DNA of 64,000 nucleotides from Variovorax gracilis (lineage in GTDB: Bacteria; Pseudomonadota; Gammaproteobacteria; Burkholderiales; Burkholderiaceae_C): contig NZ_JASZYF010000006.1 in assembly GCF_030317115.1 (NCBI RefSeq), positions 248,001 through 312,000 of the forward strand. Reading direction: 5' to 3'. Shown in pieces: positions 33,530 to 40,562 of this stretch. Under the pieces are notes generated by a model, which saw only the letters and a program-made list of their open reading frames with translations, was not told where the DNA came from and searched no databases. The translations under genes were made by a program, and so were the position numbers. Numbering within the stretch: the first letter of the stretch is position 1; each line of letters opens with the position of its first letter.

Positions 33530-33548
33530 AATGAGAATGGTTATTATC
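33530..33548 (-). promoter_or_regulatory. Fur box upstream of the TonB-dependent receptor
   Basis: AATGAGAATGGTTATTATC, in a much more AT-rich setting than its surroundings, closely resembles betaproteobacterial Fur boxes of the AATGAGAAT...TTATC type. Read on the gene's strand it contains GATAAT, which could be the -10 hexamer, so Fur binding would block the polymerase directly. The match to function (iron uptake) and position is good. Confidence 0.75.
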
Positions 33549-33650
33549 TTCGTCTGCTTGCAGTCGAAGGTTCTCAATCGCTGGAAAAGAAGCCAGCGCG
33601 TTGTTTTCAAGCCAAACCGTGCGCCCGGCGGCGCCGTGCGGACGCAGGCC

Positions 33651-34415
33651 TCAGCCGTTGCGCTGCCCGTCCACGAACACCGCCAGTTCCTGCGGTGCGA
33701 AAGCCGTCCAGCTCTCGTTCGTCGTCAACGGTGCGGTCACCACCACCGCGACCCGGTCGTTCGGCGTGGTGTGCTGGGCGAAGTCGATGCTCAGGTCTTC
33801 ATCGGACAGTTCGGCCGTCACGAAGGGATGCTTGCGCTCGACGTACCAGAGATGGGTCGATGCATGCGCCCACAGGGCCTGCCCGTTCGACAGCATGAAG
33901 TTGAAGGTGCCCTGGGCCGCCAGGCGCGGCGCCAGCTCGCGCAGGGTGAGCGTGAGTTCTTCGATGCTGGGCACGTCGGCGTGGGACTTGGCCAGCTCCT
34001 GCATGATCCAGCAGAAGGCGTGCTCGCTGTCCGTGCTGCCCACCGGGTGGAAGCTGCCATGCAGTCGCGGGCGGAAATCCTTCAGGTCGCCGTTGTGCGC
34101 GAACACCCAGTAGCGGCCCCACAACTCACGCACGAAGGGATGGCAGTTCTGGAGGTTGATCGCGCCCTGAGTCGCCTTGCGGATGTGCGCGATGACGTTG
34201 CGGCTCTGGATCGGGTAGCGCCGGATCAGCTCTGCGACGGGTGATTCGCAAGCCGGCTGGTGGTCGACGAAATGCCGCAGGCCGCGATCCTCGAAGAAGG
34301 CGATGCCCCAGCCATCGGCGTGGTGGTCGGTGCGGCCGCCCCGCTGCGCGAACCCCGTGAAGCTGAAGGTCACGTCGGTCGGCGTGTTGCAGTTCATTCC
34401 CAGCAACTGGCACAT
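33651..34415 (-). CDS. Class II glutamine amidotransferase (YafJ-like)
   Basis: A 254-residue protein whose N-terminus is MCQLLGMNCNTPTDVTFSFT. After Met removal the cysteine becomes the Ntn nucleophile of class II glutaminases. Other hallmarks are HADGWGIAFFED, VIAHIRKATQG and FAHNGDLKDF. It has only the glutaminase domain, with no synthase partner, like E. coli YafJ, so the acceptor of the ammonia is unknown. The ATG at 34415 is fixed by the need for Cys at position 2. Its upstream region is the tail of a hairpin element, whose GGGGG run lies where the ribosome-binding site should be. Confidence 0.88.
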   Translation of the reverse strand: MCQLLGMNCNTPTDVTFSFTGFAQRGGRTDHHADGWGIAFFEDRGLRHFVDHQPACESPVAELIRRYPIQSRNVIAHIRKATQGAINLQNCHPFVRELWGRYWVFAHNGDLKDFRPRLHGSFHPVGSTDSEHAFCWIMQELAKSHADVPSIEELTLTLRELAPRLAAQGTFNFMLSNGQALWAHASTHLWYVERKHPFVTAELSDEDLSIDFAQHTTPNDRVAVVVTAPLTTNESWTAFAPQELAVFVDGQRNG

Positions 34416-34420
34416 TTGGA

Positions 34421-34510
34421 TTACCCCCAGGCTCGCGCACTGCGTGTCGCTCTCCACCCCCTTGCAGGGGGCGCTCCTGGCGGACCGGCGGAGCCGGATC
34501 CGCGGGAGCC
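34421..34510 (-). repeat. Dispersed hairpin element, copy E
   Basis: A full copy, reverse-oriented, between the efflux gene and the amidotransferase gene (both leftward). Its tail (CCCCCAGGCTCGCGCAC) lies 6 bases from the amidotransferase start codon. It is the only copy whose tail faces a start rather than a stop. A further GC-rich stretch with a GCGCGC motif follows to about 34560. Confidence 0.8.
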
Positions 34511-34571
34511 TGCGGGGGCGGCGCGCTTTGCGCAGCCGGGGAGTGGGGTGGTGGTCACGGTGGGGTCCAGG

Positions 34572-36044
34572 TTAATCGACTGCGGGGGTGGGGCGATTCT
34601 TGGGGGCTTGTTCTCGCAGTTGCCAGGCGGCGCAGATGGCCAGGGCGCACAGGGCCGCCAGCATGGCGAACACCTCGTCGAAGGCTGCGATGCGGGCGGG
34701 GCTGGTGGTCACGTTGGCGAGCGAGTCGCCGTGCGCCGCGATGCGCCATTCGAGGACGATGGCGCAGAGGCTCACGCCGGCGGCGCCGCCGAGCATGCGC
34801 AGGAAATTGATGGCGCTCGCGCCTTGAGGAATCAGCGGCTTGGCCAGCGGCCGCATCGAGCCGAGATTGAGCGAGGGGAGGATGAAGCCCAGTCCCACCC
34901 GTCCGACGACCGCGAACACCACCAGCAGCCAGATGGCGCTGTCGATGCGCAGCACCATCATCAGCGCGAAGGAGGCTGCCAGCAACCCCAGGCCGATGCT
35001 GACCAGCAGGTACGTCGGATGCTTGTCGGCCAGCCGCCCGACGCCCGCGATGGTCAGCGCCAGTACGATGCCCGCCGGCAGCAGGATGGTGCCGACGTGC
35101 GAGGCCGAGAGGTGAAGTCCGACCTGCATGTAGACCGGCAGCAGGTAGGTCGAGCCGAACAGCGCCGTGCCGTAGATGAAGGCCACCACGCTGCCCATCG
35201 CGAACTGCCGGTACTGGAAAAGCGCCAGGTTCATCAGCGGCAAGCCGCCCCCCGCCGCGAGACGCTTCTGCCAGGCGATGAAGGCGGCGAAGGCGACGGC
35301 TGCGGCGGCCAGCAGCGCGACGGCCTGCCAGGGCGAATCGCTGCGCAGTTCGACCAGCCCGTTCAGAAGGCACAGCGTGCCGACGGTACCGAGCGCGAGC
35401 CCGCGCCAGTCCAGCCCGCCGCTGCGGGCAGCCACCACGCCGCCGGGCGCCGTGGTGGGCACGAACTTGTAGGCCAGCCAGATCGACGCCAGGCAGAAGG
35501 GCACCACCATGAAGAAGATCGAACGCCAGCCGAACAGGTCGACCAGCACCCCGCCGATGCTCGGGCCGATGGCCGGCGCCAGCACCACGCCCATGCCAAA
35601 GATGCCGCTGGCGCGGCCCTGCTCGTGCGGCTCGAAGGCGCGCAGGATGATGATGGCCGGGATCGGCTGCACCACGCCCGCCGCAAGCCCTTCGGCCACC
35701 CGCGCGATCAGCACCAGCGAGAAGTTGTTCGCCAGACCGCCCATCACCCCGCCCACCAGCAGCAGCACCATCGTTCCGACATAGGTGCGCCGGTAGCCGT
35801 AGCGCGACAGCAGCCAGGGGGTCGTGAGCATCGACACGGTCATCGCGACCATGAAGCCCGAACTCACCCATTGCGCCCGCTCCTGCCCGAGCGAGAAGAA
35901 ATGGCTCATGCCCGGGATCGCGACGTTGACGATGGTCGAGGACATGATCGAGGCCATCACGCCCACCATCACGGAAAACAGCAGGAGCCAGCGGTAGCGC
36001 TCGCCATAACGACTGCTCAGGGATTGCGCGGGAGGATTGTTCAT
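34572..36044 (-). CDS. DHA2-family MFS multidrug efflux transporter (EmrB-like)
   Basis: A 490-residue inner membrane protein with about fourteen predicted helices. The first helix region carries SSTIVNVAIPGMSHFF, the DHA2 signature that corresponds to the D-x-TIVNVALP motif, and WVSSGFMVAMTVSMLTTPWL follows. The GVVLAPAIGPSIGGVLVDLFGWR segment is the antiporter motif C. No MFP partner (EmrA) is adjacent. Export of drugs or metabolites by proton antiport is the family function; the substrate is unknown. Confidence 0.9.
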   Translation of the reverse strand: MNNPPAQSLSSRYGERYRWLLLFSVMVGVMASIMSSTIVNVAIPGMSHFFSLGQERAQWVSSGFMVAMTVSMLTTPWLLSRYGYRRTYVGTMVLLLVGGVMGGLANNFSLVLIARVAEGLAAGVVQPIPAIIILRAFEPHEQGRASGIFGMGVVLAPAIGPSIGGVLVDLFGWRSIFFMVVPFCLASIWLAYKFVPTTAPGGVVAARSGGLDWRGLALGTVGTLCLLNGLVELRSDSPWQAVALLAAAAVAFAAFIAWQKRLAAGGGLPLMNLALFQYRQFAMGSVVAFIYGTALFGSTYLLPVYMQVGLHLSASHVGTILLPAGIVLALTIAGVGRLADKHPTYLLVSIGLGLLAASFALMMVLRIDSAIWLLVVFAVVGRVGLGFILPSLNLGSMRPLAKPLIPQGASAINFLRMLGGAAGVSLCAIVLEWRIAAHGDSLANVTTSPARIAAFDEVFAMLAALCALAICAAWQLREQAPKNRPTPAVD

Positions 36045-36161
36045 GGGGCGAAGCCGGCTCGGGCCGTCCTACAAGGATACGGGCGTTTGGGCACCGCACC
36101 GGCGTGCCGCTCGCGTCCACAATGGGTTTTGCTGTCCCGACTTTGACAAGAGATTGCCGCC

Positions 36162-37523
36162 ATGGAACCCGAGAACGACAACAACCGAGACCTTGCCGCC
36201 GCCTCCGAAGCCGAATCCGCCCCAACCCTTGCCGCGGAACTCCAGGCGCCCACGGTCAGTCGCGCCTACCAGTGCCAGTGCGGGCGCCCCGTCTTCCTGC
36301 GCAACAGCCAGTGCCTGGCCTGCCACACGCCACTGGGCTATGTCGTCGAAAGCCTGGGCGTGGTGCCGCTCGCGCCGGCTGCGCACGAAGGGGCCGAACC
36401 GGACACCTTCACCGTGTTCGGCGACGCCCACGGCAAGGCCTACCGCCGCTGCGCCAACCTGATGACCGAGGCAGCCTGCAACTGGATGGTGCCCGCGCCG
36501 CGCGAAGGCGACGATCCCGCCTTCAACACCGACGGCCTCGTGCCCGGCTTGTGCATCTCATGCAGCGTGACGCGCACCATTCCGGACCTGTCCATCGAGA
36601 GCAACGGCGACCTGTGGCGCAGCCTCGAACTGGCGAAGCGGCGCCTGATCTCGCAACTGCTAGCGCTCGGTTTGCCCGTCGTGACGCGCGTGAGCGACCC
36701 CGTCCATGGCCTGGCCTTCGACTTCCTGAGCCACATGCCCGGCGGCCCGCACGTGATGACCGGCCACGAAATGGGCGTGATCACCCTCAACGCCGAGGAG
36801 GCCGAGGACGCCGTGCGCGAGCGCATCCGCGCCGAGATGCGCGAGCCCTACCGCACCCTGCTCGGCCACTTCCGGCACGAGATCGGCCACTACTACTGGG
36901 ACCTGCTGGTCTTTCCCACGCCGTGGATCGACAGCTTCCGCGAACTCTTCGGCGACGAGCGGGCGGACTACGCCACGGCGCTGCGCAACCACTACGACAA
37001 CGGCCCGCCGCCCGACTGGGCCAACCGCTTCGTGACGAGCTACGCCAGTTCGCATCCCTGGGAAGACTGGGCCGAGACCTGGGCGCACTACCTGCACATG
37101 GCCGATACCGCGGACACTGCGATGAGTTTCGGCGTCGATGCGCAGAACGTCGAGCTCACGAGCGATCTCTTCGAACTGGCCGATCTGTGGCAGCCCGAGG
37201 ACGTGAACGCCGGGAAATTCCTCGACTTCCTGAACGGCTGGGTGCGACTCACCAACGTGCTCAACGAGCTGTCGCGCAGCATGGGCCAGCCGGACTATTA
37301 CCCGTTCGTGCTGCCGCGCGCGGCGGTCGGCAAGCTGCAGTTCATCCACGAGGTGATCACGGAGCAGCGGGCGCGTGGCGGGCTGCCGGCGATGGTGTCG
37401 CACAACGATCTGGCCGCGCCGCCGGGGCCGGTGGCCGAGGCGGTTGCCGAGCCGGCCGCCGAGCCGGCCGCGGAGGTGTTGCCGGATACGGCCCCGGCCC
37501 CGGCGCCGGCGCCTCAGTCCTGA
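36162..37523 (+). CDS. Putative zinc-binding metallopeptidase with N-terminal zinc ribbon
   Basis: A 453-residue cytoplasmic protein without a signal peptide. Residues 38-54 hold a four-cysteine zinc ribbon (CQC...CLAC), followed by further paired Cys near residues 97-106 and 130. The peptidase part has the zincin motif HEIGH (239-243) in GHFRHEIGHYYWDLL, with an acidic residue pattern FRELFGDERADY downstream. This matches the conserved but poorly characterised zinc-ribbon/zinc metallopeptidase family (remembered as DUF2248/Peptidase_Mx). The C-terminal 45 residues are low-complexity Ala/Pro/Glu. Its last 10 bases overlap the convergent CWC gene. The substrate is unknown. Confidence 0.85.
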   Translation: MEPENDNNRDLAAASEAESAPTLAAELQAPTVSRAYQCQCGRPVFLRNSQCLACHTPLGYVVESLGVVPLAPAAHEGAEPDTFTVFGDAHGKAYRRCANLMTEAACNWMVPAPREGDDPAFNTDGLVPGLCISCSVTRTIPDLSIESNGDLWRSLELAKRRLISQLLALGLPVVTRVSDPVHGLAFDFLSHMPGGPHVMTGHEMGVITLNAEEAEDAVRERIRAEMREPYRTLLGHFRHEIGHYYWDLLVFPTPWIDSFRELFGDERADYATALRNHYDNGPPPDWANRFVTSYASSHPWEDWAETWAHYLHMADTADTAMSFGVDAQNVELTSDLFELADLWQPEDVNAGKFLDFLNGWVRLTNVLNELSRSMGQPDYYPFVLPRAAVGKLQFIHEVITEQRARGGLPAMVSHNDLAAPPGPVAEAVAEPAAEPAAEVLPDTAPAPAPAPQS

Positions 37524-37735
37524 ACCACCGCCCGCGCGGCACATCGGGCGCAGATGCAGGCGAGGCGGCGCTTCTCGGCGGGCACCCGCGCGAGCAGATC
37601 GGCGCTGAAGTCGGCTTCCATGCACCAGCAAGGCGGTTGCGCCTGCCCGGTTTCGCGCGCGATCTCCATCGCGCAGCGATTCGTCTCGCCGCACAAGGGG
37701 CAGCGCGACGGGTCGGTCGACGCCGGTTCGCCCAT
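37514..37735 (-). CDS. Small cysteine-rich CWC-family protein
   Basis: A 73-residue protein with eight cysteines (12, 15, 21, 36, 38, 60, 62, 65). It contains CPLCGETNRCAME and CWC, which gives the CWC family its name, so it probably binds zinc or another metal. The start ATG shares its first base with the phosphofructokinase stop codon (TGATG), so it is translationally coupled to that gene. Its stop overlaps the 3' end of the convergent metallopeptidase gene. The function is unknown. Confidence 0.85.
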   Translation of the reverse strand: MGEPASTDPSRCPLCGETNRCAMEIARETGQAQPPCWCMEADFSADLLARVPAEKRRLACICARCAARAVVQD

Positions 37736-38991
37736 CACGCGACCTCGAAGGCGGGCAGCTTCTTGTCGACCGCGATGTTCTGCAGCGTGACATACACCGG
37801 CAGGCCATCGCGGTAGGCCGGGTAGTCCTCGCCCTGGATCAGTGGCAGCAGGTAGCGCCGGCACTTGTCGGTGATGCCGTAGCCGTCATCGGAGATGAAG
37901 TCGCGCGGCATGAACTTCTCGGCGTTCGCCACCGCATCGAGCGGCGCGGTGCCGATGCTGTACGCGTAGGGCTCGTCGGATGTGCGGTCGATGGTCGGCA
38001 TCACCGAATTCCGGCCTTCGAGCGCCAGCTCGACCGCGCGCTGCCCGAGTTCGTAGGCCTGGCGAACGTCGGTTGCCGACGCGATGTGGCGTGCCGAGCG
38101 CTGGAGGTAGTCGGCGACCGCCCAATGGAACTTGTAGCCCAGGGCCTCCTTGACCATCTGCGCCACCACCGGCGCTGCACCCCCGAGCTGGGCATGGCCG
38201 AAAGCGTCCTTGGTGCCCTGCTCCGCGAGGAAGGTGCCGTCCGGGTGGTGGCAGCCTTCGGACACCACCACCGTGCAATAGCCGTGGTACTTCACGAGCG
38301 CATCGACGCGTGCCAGGAAGGCCGGCTGGTCGAAAGGGATCTCCGGGAACAGGATCACGACCGGAATGCCGTGGTCCGCCACCAGCCCACCGGCCGCAGC
38401 GATCCAGCCCGCATGGCGCCCCATCACCTCGATCACGAACACCTTGGTCGACGTGGCCGCCATCGAGCGCACGTCCAGCGAGGCTTCGAGCGTCGACACC
38501 GCCACGTATTTCGCGACCGAGCCGAAGCCCGGGCAGCAGTCGGTCAGCGGCAGGTCGTTGTCGATGGTCTTCGGCACGTGGATGGCCTGCAGCGGATAGC
38601 CCATCGATTGCGAGAGCTGGCTCACCTTGAAGCAGGTGTCCGCCGAATCGCCGCCGCCGTTGTAGAAGAAATAGCCGATGCCGTGCGCCTTGAAGACCTC
38701 GATCAGGCGCTCGTACTCGCGCCGGTTCTTCTCGAGCGACTTGAGCTTGTAGCGGCACGATCCGAAGGCACCCGAGGGCGTGGAGCGCAGGGCCGCGATC
38801 GCCTCGGGCGACTCGCGGCCGGTGTCGATCAGCTCCTCGGTCAGCGCGCCGATGATGCCGTTGCGGCCGGCGTACACGTTGCCGATGCGGTCGGGGTGCC
38901 GGCGGGCCGTCTCGATCACGCCGCAAGCCGAGGCGTTGATCACGGAGGTCACGCCGCCAGACTGGGCGTAGAAGGCGTTGAGGATGGGCAT
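37735..38991 (-). CDS. pfp: Pyrophosphate-type 6-phosphofructokinase
   Basis: A 418-residue phosphofructokinase. The phosphoryl-donor loop reads NGGGDSADT (111-119) and the substrate loop VPKTIDNDLP (139-148). The Asp of GGGDS with the Lys of PKTIDND is the pattern of PPi-dependent enzymes; ATP enzymes have GGDG and PGTIDND. The first Asp of the usual GGDD is Gly here. SMAATSTKVFVIEVMGRHAG and the EGCHHPDG loop support the family. PPi use would make the step reversible. The ATG at 38991 gives the typical MPILNAFYAQSGG start. It is coupled to the CWC gene. Confidence 0.88.
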   Translation of the reverse strand: MPILNAFYAQSGGVTSVINASACGVIETARRHPDRIGNVYAGRNGIIGALTEELIDTGRESPEAIAALRSTPSGAFGSCRYKLKSLEKNRREYERLIEVFKAHGIGYFFYNGGGDSADTCFKVSQLSQSMGYPLQAIHVPKTIDNDLPLTDCCPGFGSVAKYVAVSTLEASLDVRSMAATSTKVFVIEVMGRHAGWIAAAGGLVADHGIPVVILFPEIPFDQPAFLARVDALVKYHGYCTVVVSEGCHHPDGTFLAEQGTKDAFGHAQLGGAAPVVAQMVKEALGYKFHWAVADYLQRSARHIASATDVRQAYELGQRAVELALEGRNSVMPTIDRTSDEPYAYSIGTAPLDAVANAEKFMPRDFISDDGYGITDKCRRYLLPLIQGEDYPAYRDGLPVYVTLQNIAVDKKLPAFEVA

Positions 38992-39498
38992 GCGGCATTG
39001 TCCCGCAGCTGCAAGCCACAAACAAATCGGTTCTCAGCGCTCGTCCGTCGCACTGTCACGCTCAGAGCGAGTTGGGAGTCGCTTGCAGACAAGCGGCGCG
39101 ATGTCTGATCCCCAGAGTAAGGCCCGCGCCTGTTCCCCGCGGAGCAGCCCTCCGCTCGGGATGTCGGGGGTCCGCCTGGGCTTGATGTTCGGCGCTGCGC
39201 GCCGCCTACAGCCGGCGAGAGAACCTGCGAGCTGCGATGGCTCTTGCCGATCGCGGCAATCTCTGGTGTCAGCGACCACCACCCCGTGCGCGAGCGAGAG
39301 CGAGAGCGTTTGAGCTATGACTCGCCCGCGGACTTTCAGACCAACCTCATCGGCCCAACAACAGCCCTTTCCAAGGCGGCGTCCACCAAATCGAATACGC
39401 CGACGGCGGCAAAGAACAGTGGTTCGTAACGGACCCCTACTTCTCGTCCGCCTTGAACGGTGCGCCGATTCCCGGGACGCTAAAGTACGGAAGCGGCC
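38992..39498. other. 507-base region without an intact gene; decayed coding remnants
   Basis: The region between the pfp start and the GTG of the unknown gene has no intact ORF with a convincing start. It contains a 29-base segment copied from inside the downstream gene (39097-39125), a GCGAGC/GAGAGC microsatellite near 39290-39308 and a frame-broken coding remnant (39244-39527). The pfp promoter must also lie here, but no clear hexamers were recognised. Confidence 0.6.
39097..39125 (+). repeat. Segment duplicated from the downstream unknown gene
   Basis: This stretch (CGCGATGTCTGATCCCCAGA and following) matches 39885-39913, inside the unknown gene, at 27 of 29 bases. In both places the matching frame reads AMSD-x-Q-x-KA. 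Similarity fades on both sides. It looks like a relic of a second, decayed copy of that gene. Confidence 0.6.
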
Positions 39499-39527
39499 GT
39501 GTTCAACCTGACCACACTTGCGGGTGA
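39244..39527 (+). pseudogene. Frame-broken remnant of an unidentified gene 3' end
   Basis: One frame reads through SYDSPADFQTNLIGP and then becomes unlike protein. If one C is added to the CCC run at 39354-39356 the reading continues as NNSPFQGGVHQIEYADGG, KEQWFVTDPYFSSALNGAP and IPGTLKYGSGRV, and stops at TGA 39525-39527. The restored text has normal protein character over about 80 residues. The family is not recognised. The stop lies 29 bases inside the next gene, so the two were probably once an overlapping pair. A sequencing error is the simple alternative. Confidence 0.5.
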
Positions 39528-40452
39528 ACCACATGAAATCAAATCACATTTGGCAATTTTCGTCGTTGTCGCGATTGCGGCCATCTACGCAGGGAGCCAT
39601 TTGCTTAGCCAACGGAAGGAACTAGCCGCGGCTGAGCCAAACAATGCCGTGAAGTACCTCCAGGGCCTCCGCGCAGCGGAAGCAAGTCGGACTGAGAAGC
39701 CTGCAGGCACCCCTGAACCTAAGGCGCCGGTCGCGGACATAGCGACCCAGTTTCAGATGAGCCAAGACTATCGAGTTCTGTTTGAGTCTCTCTTGCAGAG
39801 CAAAGAAAAAAGCGCAGGACTGTATGCCGCGCACATCCTTTCACTTTGCACGAGCCTGCGGACTGTCAAGTTCGACGCGACGCCCGCGATGTCTGATCTC
39901 CAGAGAAAGGCCCAGGAGTTGATGACCGCGAGGTGCGCGAGCTTTACGCCGACCGAGTTGGACGGCAATCGCAGGTTAGAAATTGCGAAGGATCCGAGAA
40001 CCCAGGGTGAGTGGGTGGACCTCAAGTGGCGCTGGGCGGAGTTGAAGACGAAGGATGACCCGAATCGCAAGGCGCTACTCGAGACCATCTTTCAGACGAA
40101 GGATTCGCTTTTGCTTGACTGGGTAGGGCCAACGCTGCTCATGTCGCCTGACGACACGACGTCTGTCAAGTTCAACGGCGAGGTTGACTCCCGGCCTTTT
40201 GCGAGGAGCGCCTACTTTGCCGCGTGGACGGCGGCGGCGTGCGAGGCCAGTGAATCGGGCTGCGGCTTCGGTGACCCGTTCGTCGTGGAAGCTTGCGCAC
40301 GAGACAACACGTGTTTGGGTTCCCGCCAGGAGGTGTTGCGTCACCATGTTGAGACGCACTATGGAAAAGACGCACTCGCTCTATACGACGGCGCCGTGCC
40401 GAAGCTTGCTTCTGCCATCAAGTCATCGGACATGGCTGTCTTCGGCCTCTAG
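39499..40452 (+). CDS. Unknown membrane-anchored, cysteine-rich protein
   Basis: A 317-residue protein of unrecognised family, starting with GTG. One membrane helix near the N-terminus (about 18-37, LAIFVVVAIAAIYAGSHLL) has no cleavage site, which suggests an inner membrane anchor with a periplasmic domain of about 280 residues. The C-terminal part holds a dense cysteine pattern (AACEASESGCGFGD, then EACARDNTCLG), with two more Cys in SLCTSLR and ARCASF. Paired disulfides are likely. Codon use (AGA, TTA, CTA, AAA) and base composition are AT-richer than its neighbours, which suggests transfer. Overlap with the remnant upstream hints at an effector-immunity-like pair, but this is inference. 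TTG at 39550 is an alternative start. Confidence 0.7.
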   Translation: MFNLTTLAGEPHEIKSHLAIFVVVAIAAIYAGSHLLSQRKELAAAEPNNAVKYLQGLRAAEASRTEKPAGTPEPKAPVADIATQFQMSQDYRVLFESLLQSKEKSAGLYAAHILSLCTSLRTVKFDATPAMSDLQRKAQELMTARCASFTPTELDGNRRLEIAKDPRTQGEWVDLKWRWAELKTKDDPNRKALLETIFQTKDSLLLDWVGPTLLMSPDDTTSVKFNGEVDSRPFARSAYFAAWTAAACEASESGCGFGDPFVVEACARDNTCLGSRQEVLRHHVETHYGKDALALYDGAVPKLASAIKSSDMAVFGL

Positions 40453-40562
40453 GATAGGCTGGAGGAGGGCGGCCTGGTCTTCGACGCGAGGAAGTCACAA
40501 GGCAGAGCGCGCAACGAGGCCTCGCCATGCGTGTCGAAACCAGCGGCCGCCCGGACAAGGCA

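Noticed and set aside
39290..39308. GCGAGC/GAGAGC microsatellite as a phase-variation tract
   Set aside because: It is short and irregular and lies in an already broken region, so no switching function can be supported.
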